A stretch of DNA of 15,130 bases from AWTP1-13 sp035258605. Its GTDB lineage: Bacteria > Pseudomonadota > Alphaproteobacteria > Rhizobiales > Hyphomicrobiaceae. Made by a program: the position numbers and the translations under genes. The stretch covers positions 1 through 15,130 of the forward strand of contig DATFXD010000002.1 in assembly GCA_035258605.1 (NCBI GenBank). The letters run 5' to 3'. Shown piece by piece: positions 1-8,141 of the stretch. A model generated the notes under the pieces. The model did no database searches. It was not told the DNA's origin and worked only from the letters and a program-made list of their open reading frames with translations. Numbering within the stretch: position 1 is the first letter of the stretch; each line of letters opens with the position of its first letter.

Positions 1-159
1 ACCATCGTGCAGGTGTTTCAGGCCGGCTACACGATCGAGGACCGGGTGCTGCGCCCGGCCATGGTGGTGGTGGCCAAGGCCGAGCCGAAGGCACCCGACG
101 TGCCTGCCGCCGCCAATGACGACGCTCCGGGCCCGCGCAACGGCGACAGCACCTCCTAA
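1..159 (+). CDS. grpE: GrpE nucleotide exchange factor, C-terminal end only
   Basis: Partial gene: the frame is open from base 1 and stops with TAA at 157-159, giving 52 residues. The stretch GYTIEDRVLRPAMVVVAKAE is the conserved end of the GrpE beta-wing domain, which contacts the DnaK ATPase domain and promotes release of ADP. The last 22 or so residues form a polar Ala/Pro/Asn/Asp tail, variable in the family. The neighbouring dnaK and dnaJ on the same strand fit a chaperone locus, although alkB on the other strand lies between. The gap to the convergent alkB stop is only 31 bases, with no strong terminator hairpin. The N-terminal coiled coil and the promoter lie outside the window. The identification rests on a short but very characteristic stretch. 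Confidence 0.93.
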   Translation, partial: TIVQVFQAGYTIEDRVLRPAMVVVAKAEPKAPDVPAAANDDAPGPRNGDSTS

Positions 160-190
160 CGGCACCGCCGCTGGTGGCCGCCCGCGTTCC

Positions 191-829
191 CTAGCCCGGG
201 CGGACGCGGCGCAAGGTCAGATTGAGGCGGCCCTCAAGCTCGGGCAGCGGCGAGGTGCCGGCAAAGACCCGGTCGATGCCATGGTAGGCGAGCCGGGCCC
301 GGCCGCCCAGCACCACCACATCCCCCGAATTGAGGCGCAGCCGGTGCTTGGGGTCGCCGCGCTGCGGCCCACCAATGTGGAATTGGGCGGCATCGCCGAG
401 CGAGACGGAAATGACGGGTGCGGCCTTATTGTCCTCGTCCCAATCCCGGTGCGCGCCCATCTTGGCGCCGGCACGGTAGCAGTTAATGAGGCAGGCCTCG
501 GGGCGGGAGGCGCCGCCCGCCAGCCGATCCCACAGGGCCAGCAAGCGCGCAGGGATCGGGGGCCAACCCTCCCCGGTTGCGGGGTGGGTGGGCTGGTAGC
601 GGTAGCCCCCGGCCCGGTCCGAAACCCAGCCGAGCGCGCCGCAGTTGGTCATGGTGACCGAGAACGGCCGGCCGGTGCGGGGCATGACCGGACGATAGAG
701 GGGAGCGCGCCGAATCACCCCCAAGATCTCGGCCAGCAGCCGGGCCTGTTCGGCCCCGTCGAGCCAGCCGGAGAGATGGGAGAAGCCCTCGGGGACCGCG
801 ACCGGGGCGATTTTGTGGCTGCTGTACAT
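191..829 (-). CDS. alkB: AlkB-type 2-oxoglutarate/Fe(II)-dependent DNA repair dioxygenase
   Basis: Protein of 212 residues, close to E. coli AlkB (216). This family removes alkyl groups such as 1-methyladenine and 3-methylcytosine from DNA and RNA by oxidative demethylation in the cytoplasm. All key residues can be read: the iron ligands H127 and D129 (in GAHRDWDED) and H183 (AYHGID); the 2-oxoglutarate-binding N116 and Y118 (NCY); and R201 and R207 in RLNLTLRRV. The substrate-side motif TNCGALGW is at 61-68. The start ATG (827-829) is chosen by length; no clear Shine-Dalgarno sequence precedes it. The gene is divergent from dnaK and convergent with grpE, so it splits the usual grpE/dnaK neighbourhood. 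No ada or other alkylation gene is nearby. Family assignment is firm; the preferred lesion is inferred. Confidence 0.93.
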   Translation of the reverse strand: MYSSHKIAPVAVPEGFSHLSGWLDGAEQARLLAEILGVIRRAPLYRPVMPRTGRPFSVTMTNCGALGWVSDRAGGYRYQPTHPATGEGWPPIPARLLALWDRLAGGASRPEACLINCYRAGAKMGAHRDWDEDNKAAPVISVSLGDAAQFHIGGPQRGDPKHRLRLNSGDVVVLGGRARLAYHGIDRVFAGTSPLPELEGRLNLTLRRVRPG

Positions 830-878
830 CGATCAATCGGTTCACAACATTTGCCGCCTGGCCACCGGCTCGCCACCG

Positions 879-907
879 TTGCAGCCCCAAAAGGGCCCCA
901 CTATATA
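879..907 (+). promoter_or_regulatory. Probable dnaK promoter (sigma-70 and RpoH-like)
   Basis: TTGCAG at 879-884, a 17-base spacer, then TATATA at 902-907. The same bases partly fit the alphaproteobacterial RpoH pattern (CTTG, 17-18 bases, CYTATnT): TTG at 879-881, then 18 bases before ACTATAT at 900-906. CCCCAC just upstream also recalls the enterobacterial heat-shock -10 element. Transcription would start near 914 and leave a leader of about 115 bases before dnaK. The promoter is inferred from sequence pattern alone. Confidence 0.6.
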
Positions 908-1029
908 ACGCCGGGATAAGCAATCGCAGCTCTAGGGGACCGTTCTCAAGGCTCCATTCTGGGCCATGGGCGCCGGACGCCGAGTTTTTGGGTCTGGACG
1001 GTCTGCCGCAAAAGAGAGGACAAGACGAC

Positions 1030-2958
<1,929 letters not shown>

Positions 2959-2978
2959 GCTGAGGGAACCATCATGCG

Positions 2979-3033
2979 AGCCCTCGTCCGGCCAGCGTGG
3001 CACAGACGCCGATGCGCTGGTAGGGCGAGGGCT
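2979..3033 (+). other. Nested stem-loop in the dnaK-dnaJ gap
   Basis: AGCCCTCG (2979-2986) pairs with CGAGGGCT (3026-3033). After a symmetric 5x5 internal loop, CCAGCG (2992-2997) pairs with CGCTGG (3015-3020). GGC (2999-3001) and GCC (3008-3010) can close the tip. No run of T follows, so it is not a classical intrinsic terminator. It could be an mRNA processing or stability element, or a partial attenuator that sets dnaJ below dnaK. Confidence 0.55.
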
Positions 3034-3098
3034 TACGACCTACGCCGGGGACGCGGTTAGGGCGCGTAAACATCGGCGAGAACCGGAAACTCAGGCCC

Positions 3099-4238
3099 AT
3101 GGCCAAGCGCGACTACTACGACGTATTGGGGATCAGCCGGGGGGCAAGCGAGCAGGACATCAAGTCGGCGTTTCGCCGACTGGCGAAGGACTGCCACCCC
3201 GACCGCAACGCCAGCGACAAGAGCGCCGAACAGAAGTTCAAGGAGCTCAACGAGGCCTATGAGGCCTTGAAGGATCCGCACAAGCGCGCCGCTTACGACC
3301 AGTTCGGCCATGCCGCGTTCGATGGCCGGGGCGGGCAGGGCCACGGCTTTGGCCCGGACTTCGCCTCCTCGATGTCGGACATCTTCGACGACCTGTTCGG
3401 CGAGTTCATGGGCGGGCGCCGCGGCAGCAGCAGCCGCCGCTCCGGCCGCGAGCGCGGCGCCGACCTGCGCTACAACATGGAGGTCTCGCTGATGGAGGCC
3501 TTCAACGGCAAGACCGCGCAGATCCGCGTGCCGACCAGCGTCACTTGCGAAGGTTGCACCGGCACCGGCGCCAACCCCGGCACCAAGCCGTCGGTCTGCC
3601 CGACCTGTGGCGGCGCCGGCAAGGTGCGCGCCAGTCAGGGGTTCTTTACCATCGAGCGCACCTGTCCCGGTTGCCATGGGCGCGGGGAGATCATTTCTGA
3701 TCCGTGTACCGATTGCAGCGGCAAAGGACGGGTGGTGCGCGAGCGCCAGCTGTCCGTCAATATTCCGGCCGGCGTCGAGGATGGCACCCGCATCCGCCTC
3801 GCTGGCGAAGGCGAGGCGGGCCTGCGCGGTGGCCCGGCCGGCGACCTTTACATCTTCCTGTCGATCAAGCCGCACGAGTTCTTCCAGCGCGACGGCGCCG
3901 ATATCTTCTGCCGGGTACCGATTGCCATGACGACGGCGGCGCTCGGCGGCCAGATCGATGTGCCGACCATCGACAATGGCAAGACCCGGGTCAAGGTTCC
4001 GGAGGGGACCGAGAGCGGCAAGCAGTTCCGCCTCAAGGGCAAGGGCATGCCGGTGCTGCGCTCCAAGGTGATGGGCGACATGTATATCCAGGTCGAGGTC
4101 GAAACCCCCAAGAGCCTCAACGCCCGCCAGCGCCAGCTGCTTGAGGAATTCGAGCGCGAGAGCAATCGCGAGACCTCGCCGCATTCCTCGGGGTTCTTCG
4201 CCAAGATGAAAGAGTTCTTCGAGGGCAAGACCAGCTAG
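3099..4238 (+). CDS. dnaJ: Chaperone DnaJ (type I Hsp40)
   Basis: Protein of 379 residues (E. coli 376). DnaJ delivers unfolded clients to DnaK and stimulates its ATPase. Domains in order: J domain, about 4-70, with HPD at 33-35; a short Gly/Phe-rich linker at about 75-105; a Ser/Arg-rich stretch at 106-119; four CxxCxGxG zinc motifs at 150-157, 167-174, 189-196 and 203-210; then the C-terminal peptide-binding domains. All zinc cysteines are present, so this is a full type I protein. The ATG at 3099 begins MAKRDYYDVLG, the family norm; the ribosome site before it is weak, which may lower its translation relative to dnaK. The gene ends convergently with rimM, 87 bases away. Confidence 0.98.
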   Translation: MAKRDYYDVLGISRGASEQDIKSAFRRLAKDCHPDRNASDKSAEQKFKELNEAYEALKDPHKRAAYDQFGHAAFDGRGGQGHGFGPDFASSMSDIFDDLFGEFMGGRRGSSSRRSGRERGADLRYNMEVSLMEAFNGKTAQIRVPTSVTCEGCTGTGANPGTKPSVCPTCGGAGKVRASQGFFTIERTCPGCHGRGEIISDPCTDCSGKGRVVRERQLSVNIPAGVEDGTRIRLAGEGEAGLRGGPAGDLYIFLSIKPHEFFQRDGADIFCRVPIAMTTAALGGQIDVPTIDNGKTRVKVPEGTESGKQFRLKGKGMPVLRSKVMGDMYIQVEVETPKSLNARQRQLLEEFERESNRETSPHSSGFFAKMKEFFEGKTS

Positions 4239-4242
4239 CCCA

Positions 4243-4268
4243 GGCGCCGGCCGGGCGTGGCCCGCGCC
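4243..4268 (+). terminator. GC-rich hairpin after dnaJ, possible terminator
   Basis: CGGGC (4252-4256), loop GTG, then GCCCG (4260-4264); an outer GGCG (4243-4246) pairs with CGCC (4265-4268) around a five-base bulge. It begins four bases after the dnaJ stop, in the gap between convergent dnaJ and rimM. There is no T-run on either strand, so termination here is inferred from position and stem strength. Confidence 0.4.
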
Positions 4269-4325
4269 GATCCGGACCTACCCTCGAGCCCTCCCCTCAC
4301 GTTGCCGGCGCAAGCGGAAAGGCGC

Positions 4326-4853
4326 TTAATCCGGGCTGGTCGCCGGCAGGATGACGACGGCCCGACCGGTCCGCAGATCCACGCTCGGGACGGTGGCTTC
4401 GTTGAAGGGCACGAGCTCGGTCATGGTCGAGCCGGTGAGCGCGATCTCGATCAGATCGCCGGCGCCGAAATTGTGCACGGCCGCGATCCGCCCGAACGCC
4501 TGCCCGGCCGCATCGACGGCCGTGAGGCCAATGAGATCGGCATGATAGAATTCGCCCTCGCCGGGCGTCGGCAGCCGGGCGCGGGCGACGAACAGCTCGA
4601 CCCCCTTCAGGCCTTCGGCCGCGGTGCGATCGCTGACGCCTTCGAGCCGTGCCACCACGCCCCTGGGCGTGGCGCGGGCACTGACAATGGTGAACGCCTG
4701 GCGGCCGCTGGGATCGGTGAGCGGGCCGTAGCCGACGATGGCCTCAGGCACCGCGGCGTAGGACTGGATCAAGACCTCGCCGCGGATGCCATGCGCGCCG
4801 GCGATGCGGCCGATGAGGATGCGCTCCGGCCGCGCAGTCCTCACGGCACTCAC
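4326..4853 (-). CDS. rimM: Ribosome maturation factor RimM
   Basis: Protein of 175 residues, the usual RimM size. RimM binds ribosomal protein S19 and helps mature the 16S rRNA 3' domain in the 30S subunit. The N-terminal RimM domain shows ILIGRIAGAHGIRGEV (about 12-27), and the PRC-barrel part shows GEFYHADLIGL (about 99-109) and LVPFNEATVP. The start is GTG at 4851-4853, overlapping the TGA of rpsP by four bases (GTGA), which suggests translational coupling. The order ffh-rpsP-rimM is standard, but the usual next genes, trmD and rplS, are missing here: the strand ends at rimM and dnaJ faces it. Confidence 0.95.
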   Translation of the reverse strand: MSAVRTARPERILIGRIAGAHGIRGEVLIQSYAAVPEAIVGYGPLTDPSGRQAFTIVSARATPRGVVARLEGVSDRTAAEGLKGVELFVARARLPTPGEGEFYHADLIGLTAVDAAGQAFGRIAAVHNFGAGDLIEIALTGSTMTELVPFNEATVPSVDLRTGRAVVILPATSPD

Positions 4854-5221
4854 GCCGACTTGGCGTCGCCGGCCTCGGCCTTCTTGGCGGCGGCCTCGGC
4901 GGCGGCAGCCTCGCGCTCCAGGCGCTTCTTCTTGGGCTTGCCCTTGTTGGGGTTGTTGCCCTGCGTGCGCTTGGCGAGGCCGGCGGCATCGAGAAAGCGC
5001 ATGACGCGATCGGTTGGCTGCGCGCCGACCGCGAGCCAGTGCTTGGCCCGCTCGACGTTGAGCTTGACGCGATCGGCGCTGTCTTTCGGCAGCAGCGGAT
5101 TGTGCGTGCCGATTTGCTCGATGTAGCGGCCATCGCGCGGCGAGGCCGAATCGGCGACCACGATATAGAAATAGGGTCGCTTCTTGCTGCCACCGCGCGA
5201 GAGGCGGATCTTCACGGACAT
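4850..5221 (-). CDS. rpsP: 30S ribosomal protein S16 (bS16)
   Basis: Protein of 123 residues. The core is unmistakable: MSVKIRLSRGGSKKRPYFYI, then IEQIGTHNPLLP, and a segment containing WLAVGAQPTDRVMRFL. S16 binds 16S rRNA early in 30S assembly. Beyond about residue 90 there is a Lys/Glu/Ala-rich, probably helical tail (RLEREAAAAEAAAKKAEAG), an extension I know from alphaproteobacterial S16. The ATG at 5219-5221 follows AGGAG (5228-5232 on the plus strand) with a six-base spacer, a strong ribosome site. The gene lies 109 bases downstream of ffh and overlaps rimM. Confidence 0.97.
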   Translation of the reverse strand: MSVKIRLSRGGSKKRPYFYIVVADSASPRDGRYIEQIGTHNPLLPKDSADRVKLNVERAKHWLAVGAQPTDRVMRFLDAAGLAKRTQGNNPNKGKPKKKRLEREAAAAEAAAKKAEAGDAKSA

Positions 5222-5275
5222 GCTGGTCTCCTAACGCTTTTGGTTAACGGTCGCCTGCGGGCGGTGGGCGCGATT

Positions 5276-5301
5276 GCTCGGGCGCATGCACCGGCCCGAG
5301 C
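5276..5301 (-). other. Perfect 8-bp hairpin between ffh and rpsP
   Basis: GCTCGGGC (5276-5283) and GCCCGAGC (5294-5301) form a perfect stem around a ten-base loop, about 55 bases upstream of the rpsP start and 30 bases after the ffh stop. No T-run follows on either strand. It may be an RNA processing or attenuation point that lets rpsP-rimM be expressed at a different level from ffh; this role is inferred. Confidence 0.45.
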
Positions 5302-5330
5302 CATGGGCCCTCTCCGCGTCACCCGCATGG

Positions 5331-6899
5331 CTATTTCTTCTTTCCCGGCCAGCCGGCGGGGCCCGGGAACCTGTTGAGGCCCGGCCCGCCCAATCCCGGC
5401 AAGCTGCCGGGCTTGGGGCCGGCCCCGCCCGGCAGCCCCGGCAACGCCTTGGGCAGGGCCGCTTTCAAGTCCTTGGGGAGCCGCTCGAGCGCCTTGGGGT
5501 CGAGGCGGGCCAGATCGGCCTGCATCTTCTCCAGTTCCGCCGCGCTCGGCTGCGGGGCGCCGCCAGAGAGGCCCAGCATGCGCTGCATCATGCCGCCGCG
5601 CTGCTTGCCCATTGCCTTCATCATGTCGGCCATCTGCCGGTGCATCTTGATCAGGCGGTTGACGTCCTCGGGTCGGGTGCCCGACCCGGCCGCGATTCGC
5701 CGCTTGCGCTTGCCGTCGAGCAGCTTGGGATTGCGCCGCTCCTTCGGCGTCATCGAGGAGATGATGGCGCGCTGCCGTTTGATGATCGTATTGTCGAGGT
5801 TGGCATCGTCGAGTTGCCGCTTGAGCTTGCCGATGCCGGGCAACATGCCGAGCATGCTCGACATGCCGCCGAGGCGCTCCATTTGCTTTAGCTGATCGGC
5901 CAGGTCCTCAAGATCGAAGGCGCCCTTGCGCAGCTTTTCGGCGATCGCCTGCGCCTTCTCCATGTCGATCGTCTGCGCCGCCTTCTCCACCAGGCTCACG
6001 ACATCGCCCATGCCGAGAATGCGGCCGGCGATGCGCTGCGGGTGGAAGTCCTCCAGCGCATCCCACTTCTCGCCGACGCCGATCAGCTTGATGGGTTTGC
6101 CGGTGACGGCGCGCATGCTGAGCGCGGCACCGCCGCGGCCGTCGCCGTCGATCCGGGTCAGCACGATGCCGGTAATGCCGACCCGCTCGGCGAAGCTCTT
6201 GGCCAGCTTCACCGCGTCCTGACCGGTCAGCGCATCGGCCACCAGCAGGGTCTCGTGCGGATGCGTGATGGCGCCGACCTCGGCCGCCTCTTGCATCAGC
6301 GCCGCGTCGATGTGGGTGCGGCCGGCGGTGTCGAGCAGCACCACGTCATAGCCGCCGAGCCGCGCCGCATCGAGGGCGCGCTGCGCAATCTGCTGCGGCG
6401 ACTGGCCGGCGACGATCGGCAGCGTGTCGACCTTGGTCTGTTCACCGAGCACACGCAGCTGTTCCTGGGCCGCCGGCCGACGGGTATCGAGCGAGGCCAT
6501 CAGCACCTTTTTCTTGTCGCGGGTGCTGAGCCGAAAGCCGATCTTGGCGGCGGTCGTGGTCTTGCCCGACCCCTGCAGACCGACCAGCATGATCGGCACC
6601 GGCGGCGGCGCGGCGAGGTCGATCGGGGTGGCGTCGGAGCCCAGCATACCCACCAGCTCGTCGTGCACGATCTTGATCACCATCTGGCCCGGCGTGATCG
6701 ATTTGATCACGTCCTGGCCGATCGCCTTGGCCTTGACCTTGTCGGTGAAGTCACGCACCACCTCGAGCGCCACGTCGGCCTCGAGCAGCGCCCGGCGCAC
6801 CTCGCGCATGGCTTCGGCCACGTCGCTGTCGGTCAAGGACCCGCGTCGGGTCAACTTGTCGAGGACACCCGCCAGACGGTCTGACAGCGATTGGAACAT
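5331..6899 (-). CDS. ffh: Signal recognition particle protein Ffh (SRP54 GTPase)
   Basis: Protein of 522 residues, longer than E. coli Ffh (453). Ffh binds 4.5S RNA and signal peptides of nascent membrane proteins and docks with FtsY for co-translational insertion. The N domain is at about 1-85. The G domain has the P-loop GLQGSGKTT at 107-115, DTRRPAA at 138-144, DTAGR at 190-194 and TRID at 248-251. The methionine-rich M domain follows from about 325, with the SRP-RNA-binding segment RIAAGSGTRPEDVNRL at 401-416. The final 70 or so residues are a Pro/Gly/Leu-rich tail ending GKKK, which explains the extra length. The ATG at 6897-6899 gives a standard N-terminus; the ribosome site is a plain G-run. 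It is the first gene of ffh-rpsP-rimM. Confidence 0.98.
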   Translation of the reverse strand: MFQSLSDRLAGVLDKLTRRGSLTDSDVAEAMREVRRALLEADVALEVVRDFTDKVKAKAIGQDVIKSITPGQMVIKIVHDELVGMLGSDATPIDLAAPPPVPIMLVGLQGSGKTTTAAKIGFRLSTRDKKKVLMASLDTRRPAAQEQLRVLGEQTKVDTLPIVAGQSPQQIAQRALDAARLGGYDVVLLDTAGRTHIDAALMQEAAEVGAITHPHETLLVADALTGQDAVKLAKSFAERVGITGIVLTRIDGDGRGGAALSMRAVTGKPIKLIGVGEKWDALEDFHPQRIAGRILGMGDVVSLVEKAAQTIDMEKAQAIAEKLRKGAFDLEDLADQLKQMERLGGMSSMLGMLPGIGKLKRQLDDANLDNTIIKRQRAIISSMTPKERRNPKLLDGKRKRRIAAGSGTRPEDVNRLIKMHRQMADMMKAMGKQRGGMMQRMLGLSGGAPQPSAAELEKMQADLARLDPKALERLPKDLKAALPKALPGLPGGAGPKPGSLPGLGGPGLNRFPGPAGWPGKKK

Positions 6900-6947
6900 T
6901 CAGGCCCCCCGCCGTGCGTGGGTTGATCGGCCGGCCGGTGGCGCCGG

Positions 6948-6965
6948 CTCCCCCGGCCGGGGGAG
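6948..6965. repeat. 18-base perfect GC palindrome in the ffh leader
   Basis: CTCCCCCGGCCGGGGGAG is a perfect inverted repeat without a spacer, centred between 6956 and 6957, about 50 bases upstream of the ffh start. A GGCCGGCC palindrome lies just beside it at about 6930-6937. It could be a copy of a dispersed intergenic palindromic element or an RNA hairpin in the ffh leader. Confidence 0.7.
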
Positions 6966-7112
6966 GGTGTCGCGGTCCCAGCCCCGCGCCGATTGCACCC
7001 ACGTGCGCGCGAGCGCAGCCTGAGGGCATCGCAGATCGCACTGTCCGTATTCAGCCCGCACCGTTGTCACCGACTTCACCGGCAAAAAACCACGCGGCCC
7101 AAAAGCCAAAGC

Positions 7113-7126
7113 GCGCCCGCGGGCGC
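7113..7126. repeat. 14-base perfect palindrome GCGCCCGCGGGCGC
   Basis: A perfect inverted repeat in the ffh-rplU gap. Read on the minus strand it is followed by GCTTTGGCTTTT, which gives it a loose terminator look, but there is no minus-strand gene upstream to terminate. Its function is unknown. Confidence 0.55.
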
Positions 7127-7312
7127 AACGCGCTGGCGGACGTTGACCTCCTGACTTGGCGGGACGGGCGCGTCAGCGACGCGTTTCCAACCCCGTGCCA
7201 TCAGGCGGCGGCTCGCGATCCCGGGCCGTCTGGAATGGGCCGCACCATCGTTGAAGGCAGCCCCCATGTCAACCCGCGTGCACGCGTCTTGCCGCTCTCG
7301 CCGCCAGCAAAG

Positions 7313-7341
7313 TTGACTTTGGGCGTGCCCTCCATAATAGT
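7313..7341 (+). promoter_or_regulatory. Probable promoter of the rplU-rpmA operon
   Basis: TTGACT at 7313-7318 (five of six -35 consensus bases), a 17-base spacer, and AATAGT at 7336-7341 (four of six -10 bases, including the key A and final T). The bases around it are unusually AT-rich for the gap. Transcription would start near 7348, leaving a leader of about 85 bases before rplU. Confidence 0.65.
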
Positions 7342-7432
7342 GCGCGCCAACCCGAGCCACGATCTTCGCCCGCGCGACCCCGTGTGCGCGGCCGAGTTGC
7401 CCTTTGCAAGCGGCAAATCTAAGGACATTACC

Positions 7433-7744
7433 ATGTACGCTGTCATTAAGACCGGCGGCAAGCAATACCGCGTCGCCCCGAACGATGTGCTCAAGATCGA
7501 AAAGGTGGCCGGCGAGGCTGGCGCCACCGTCGAATTCGGCGAGGTGCTGATGCTCGGCGGCGACACGCCCAAGCTCGGCGCCCCCGCCGTTGCCGGCGCC
7601 AAGGTGACCGCCGAAATCGTCGAACAGGGACGCGCCGCCAAAGTTATCGCTTTCAAAAAGCGGCGGCGCAAGAACTCGCGGCGCAAGCGGGGCCACCGCC
7701 AGCACGAAACCACCATTCGCATCAAGGACATCATCGGCGTCTGA
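7433..7744 (+). CDS. rplU: 50S ribosomal protein L21 (bL21)
   Basis: Protein of 103 residues, the normal length. MYAVIKTGGKQYRV is the standard L21 start, and the Lys/Arg-rich KKRRRKNSRRKRGHRQ (75-90) with the end IKDIIGV are diagnostic. L21 binds 23S rRNA in the large subunit. The start at 7433 is preferred over the longer in-frame opening because of homology and the ribosome site AAGGA at 7421-7425, seven bases upstream. rpmA follows after 28 bases, the near-universal rplU-rpmA pair, and the promoter at 7313-7341 probably serves both. Confidence 0.97.
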   Translation: MYAVIKTGGKQYRVAPNDVLKIEKVAGEAGATVEFGEVLMLGGDTPKLGAPAVAGAKVTAEIVEQGRAAKVIAFKKRRRKNSRRKRGHRQHETTIRIKDIIGV

Positions 7745-7772
7745 ACGCCGGCTCAGCTCAAGGATCGTTCCC

Positions 7773-8045
7773 ATGGCACACAAGAAGGCAGGCGGCTCCT
7801 CGCGCAACGGCCGCGACACCGCCGGCCGGCGCCTCGGCATCAAGCGGTACGGCGGCGAGCGCGTGCTCGCCGGCAACATTCTGGTGCGGCAACGCGGCAC
7901 GCGCTGGCATCCCGGCTCCAACGTCGGCATCGGAACCGACCACACCTTGTTCGCCCTGACCGAGGGCAGCGTCGAGTTCGCCACCAAGCGCAACGGACGC
8001 GTGTTCGTGTCGGTACGGCCGGCGGCCAAGGGCGCCGCCGAGTAG
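7773..8045 (+). CDS. rpmA: 50S ribosomal protein L27 (bL27)
   Basis: Protein of 90 residues. MAHKKAGGSSRNGRDT followed by RLGIKRYGGERV is the conserved L27 N-terminus, whose tail reaches the peptidyl-transferase centre. It begins directly with MAHKKAGGS and has no cleavable N-terminal extension of the Firmicutes kind. AAGGA at 7760-7764 sits eight bases before the ATG. It is co-transcribed with rplU by spacing. The 96 bases after it contain a hairpin that may partly separate it from the acetyltransferase gene. Confidence 0.97.
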   Translation: MAHKKAGGSSRNGRDTAGRRLGIKRYGGERVLAGNILVRQRGTRWHPGSNVGIGTDHTLFALTEGSVEFATKRNGRVFVSVRPAAKGAAE

Positions 8046-8074
8046 CCCAGGTGGGATCCCTCTCTCCAGGGCGC

Positions 8075-8114
8075 GCTCGCCTCCTCCCTCTCCGTGCGGG
8101 GTGACGGAGCGAGC
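8075..8114 (+). other. Inverted repeat after rpmA, possible terminator or repeat element
   Basis: GCTCGC (8075-8080) pairs with GCGAGC (8109-8114), extended by TCC with GGA past a one-base bulge. An alternative inner stem is CTCCGT (8090-8095) with ACGGAG (8104-8109). There is no T-run. The pyrimidine-rich CTCCTCCCTCTCC arm recalls dispersed intergenic repeats seen in alphaproteobacteria. It may reduce read-through from rpmA into the next gene. Confidence 0.4.
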
Positions 8115-8141
8115 TCGGCGGACGCGCGCGACGCTTGCCTC

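Larger units (their letters stand above)
6900..7432. other. Non-coding gap between divergent ffh and rplU
   Basis: About 530 bases with no convincing gene. An open frame runs upstream of rplU from 6914, but its extra residues look like random high-GC translation. The gap contains an 18-base perfect palindrome (6948-6965), a 14-base palindrome (7113-7126) and the rplU promoter (7313-7341). I could not pick out a clear ffh promoter on the minus strand, and no tRNA-like fold was seen. Confidence 0.7.

Noticed and set aside
3057..4184. 375-codon minus-strand frame opposite dnaJ
   Set aside because: It mirrors the dnaJ coding frame, is Ala/Leu/Gly-rich without motifs, and starts inside dnaJ.
6042..6884. 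280-codon plus-strand frame opposite ffh
   Set aside because: It is a shadow of ffh with a His/Arg/Asp-rich low-information product.
6914..7432. Long N-terminal extension of rplU
   Set aside because: The added 173 residues look random, while the start at 7433 has a good ribosome site, standard L21 length and a promoter just upstream.
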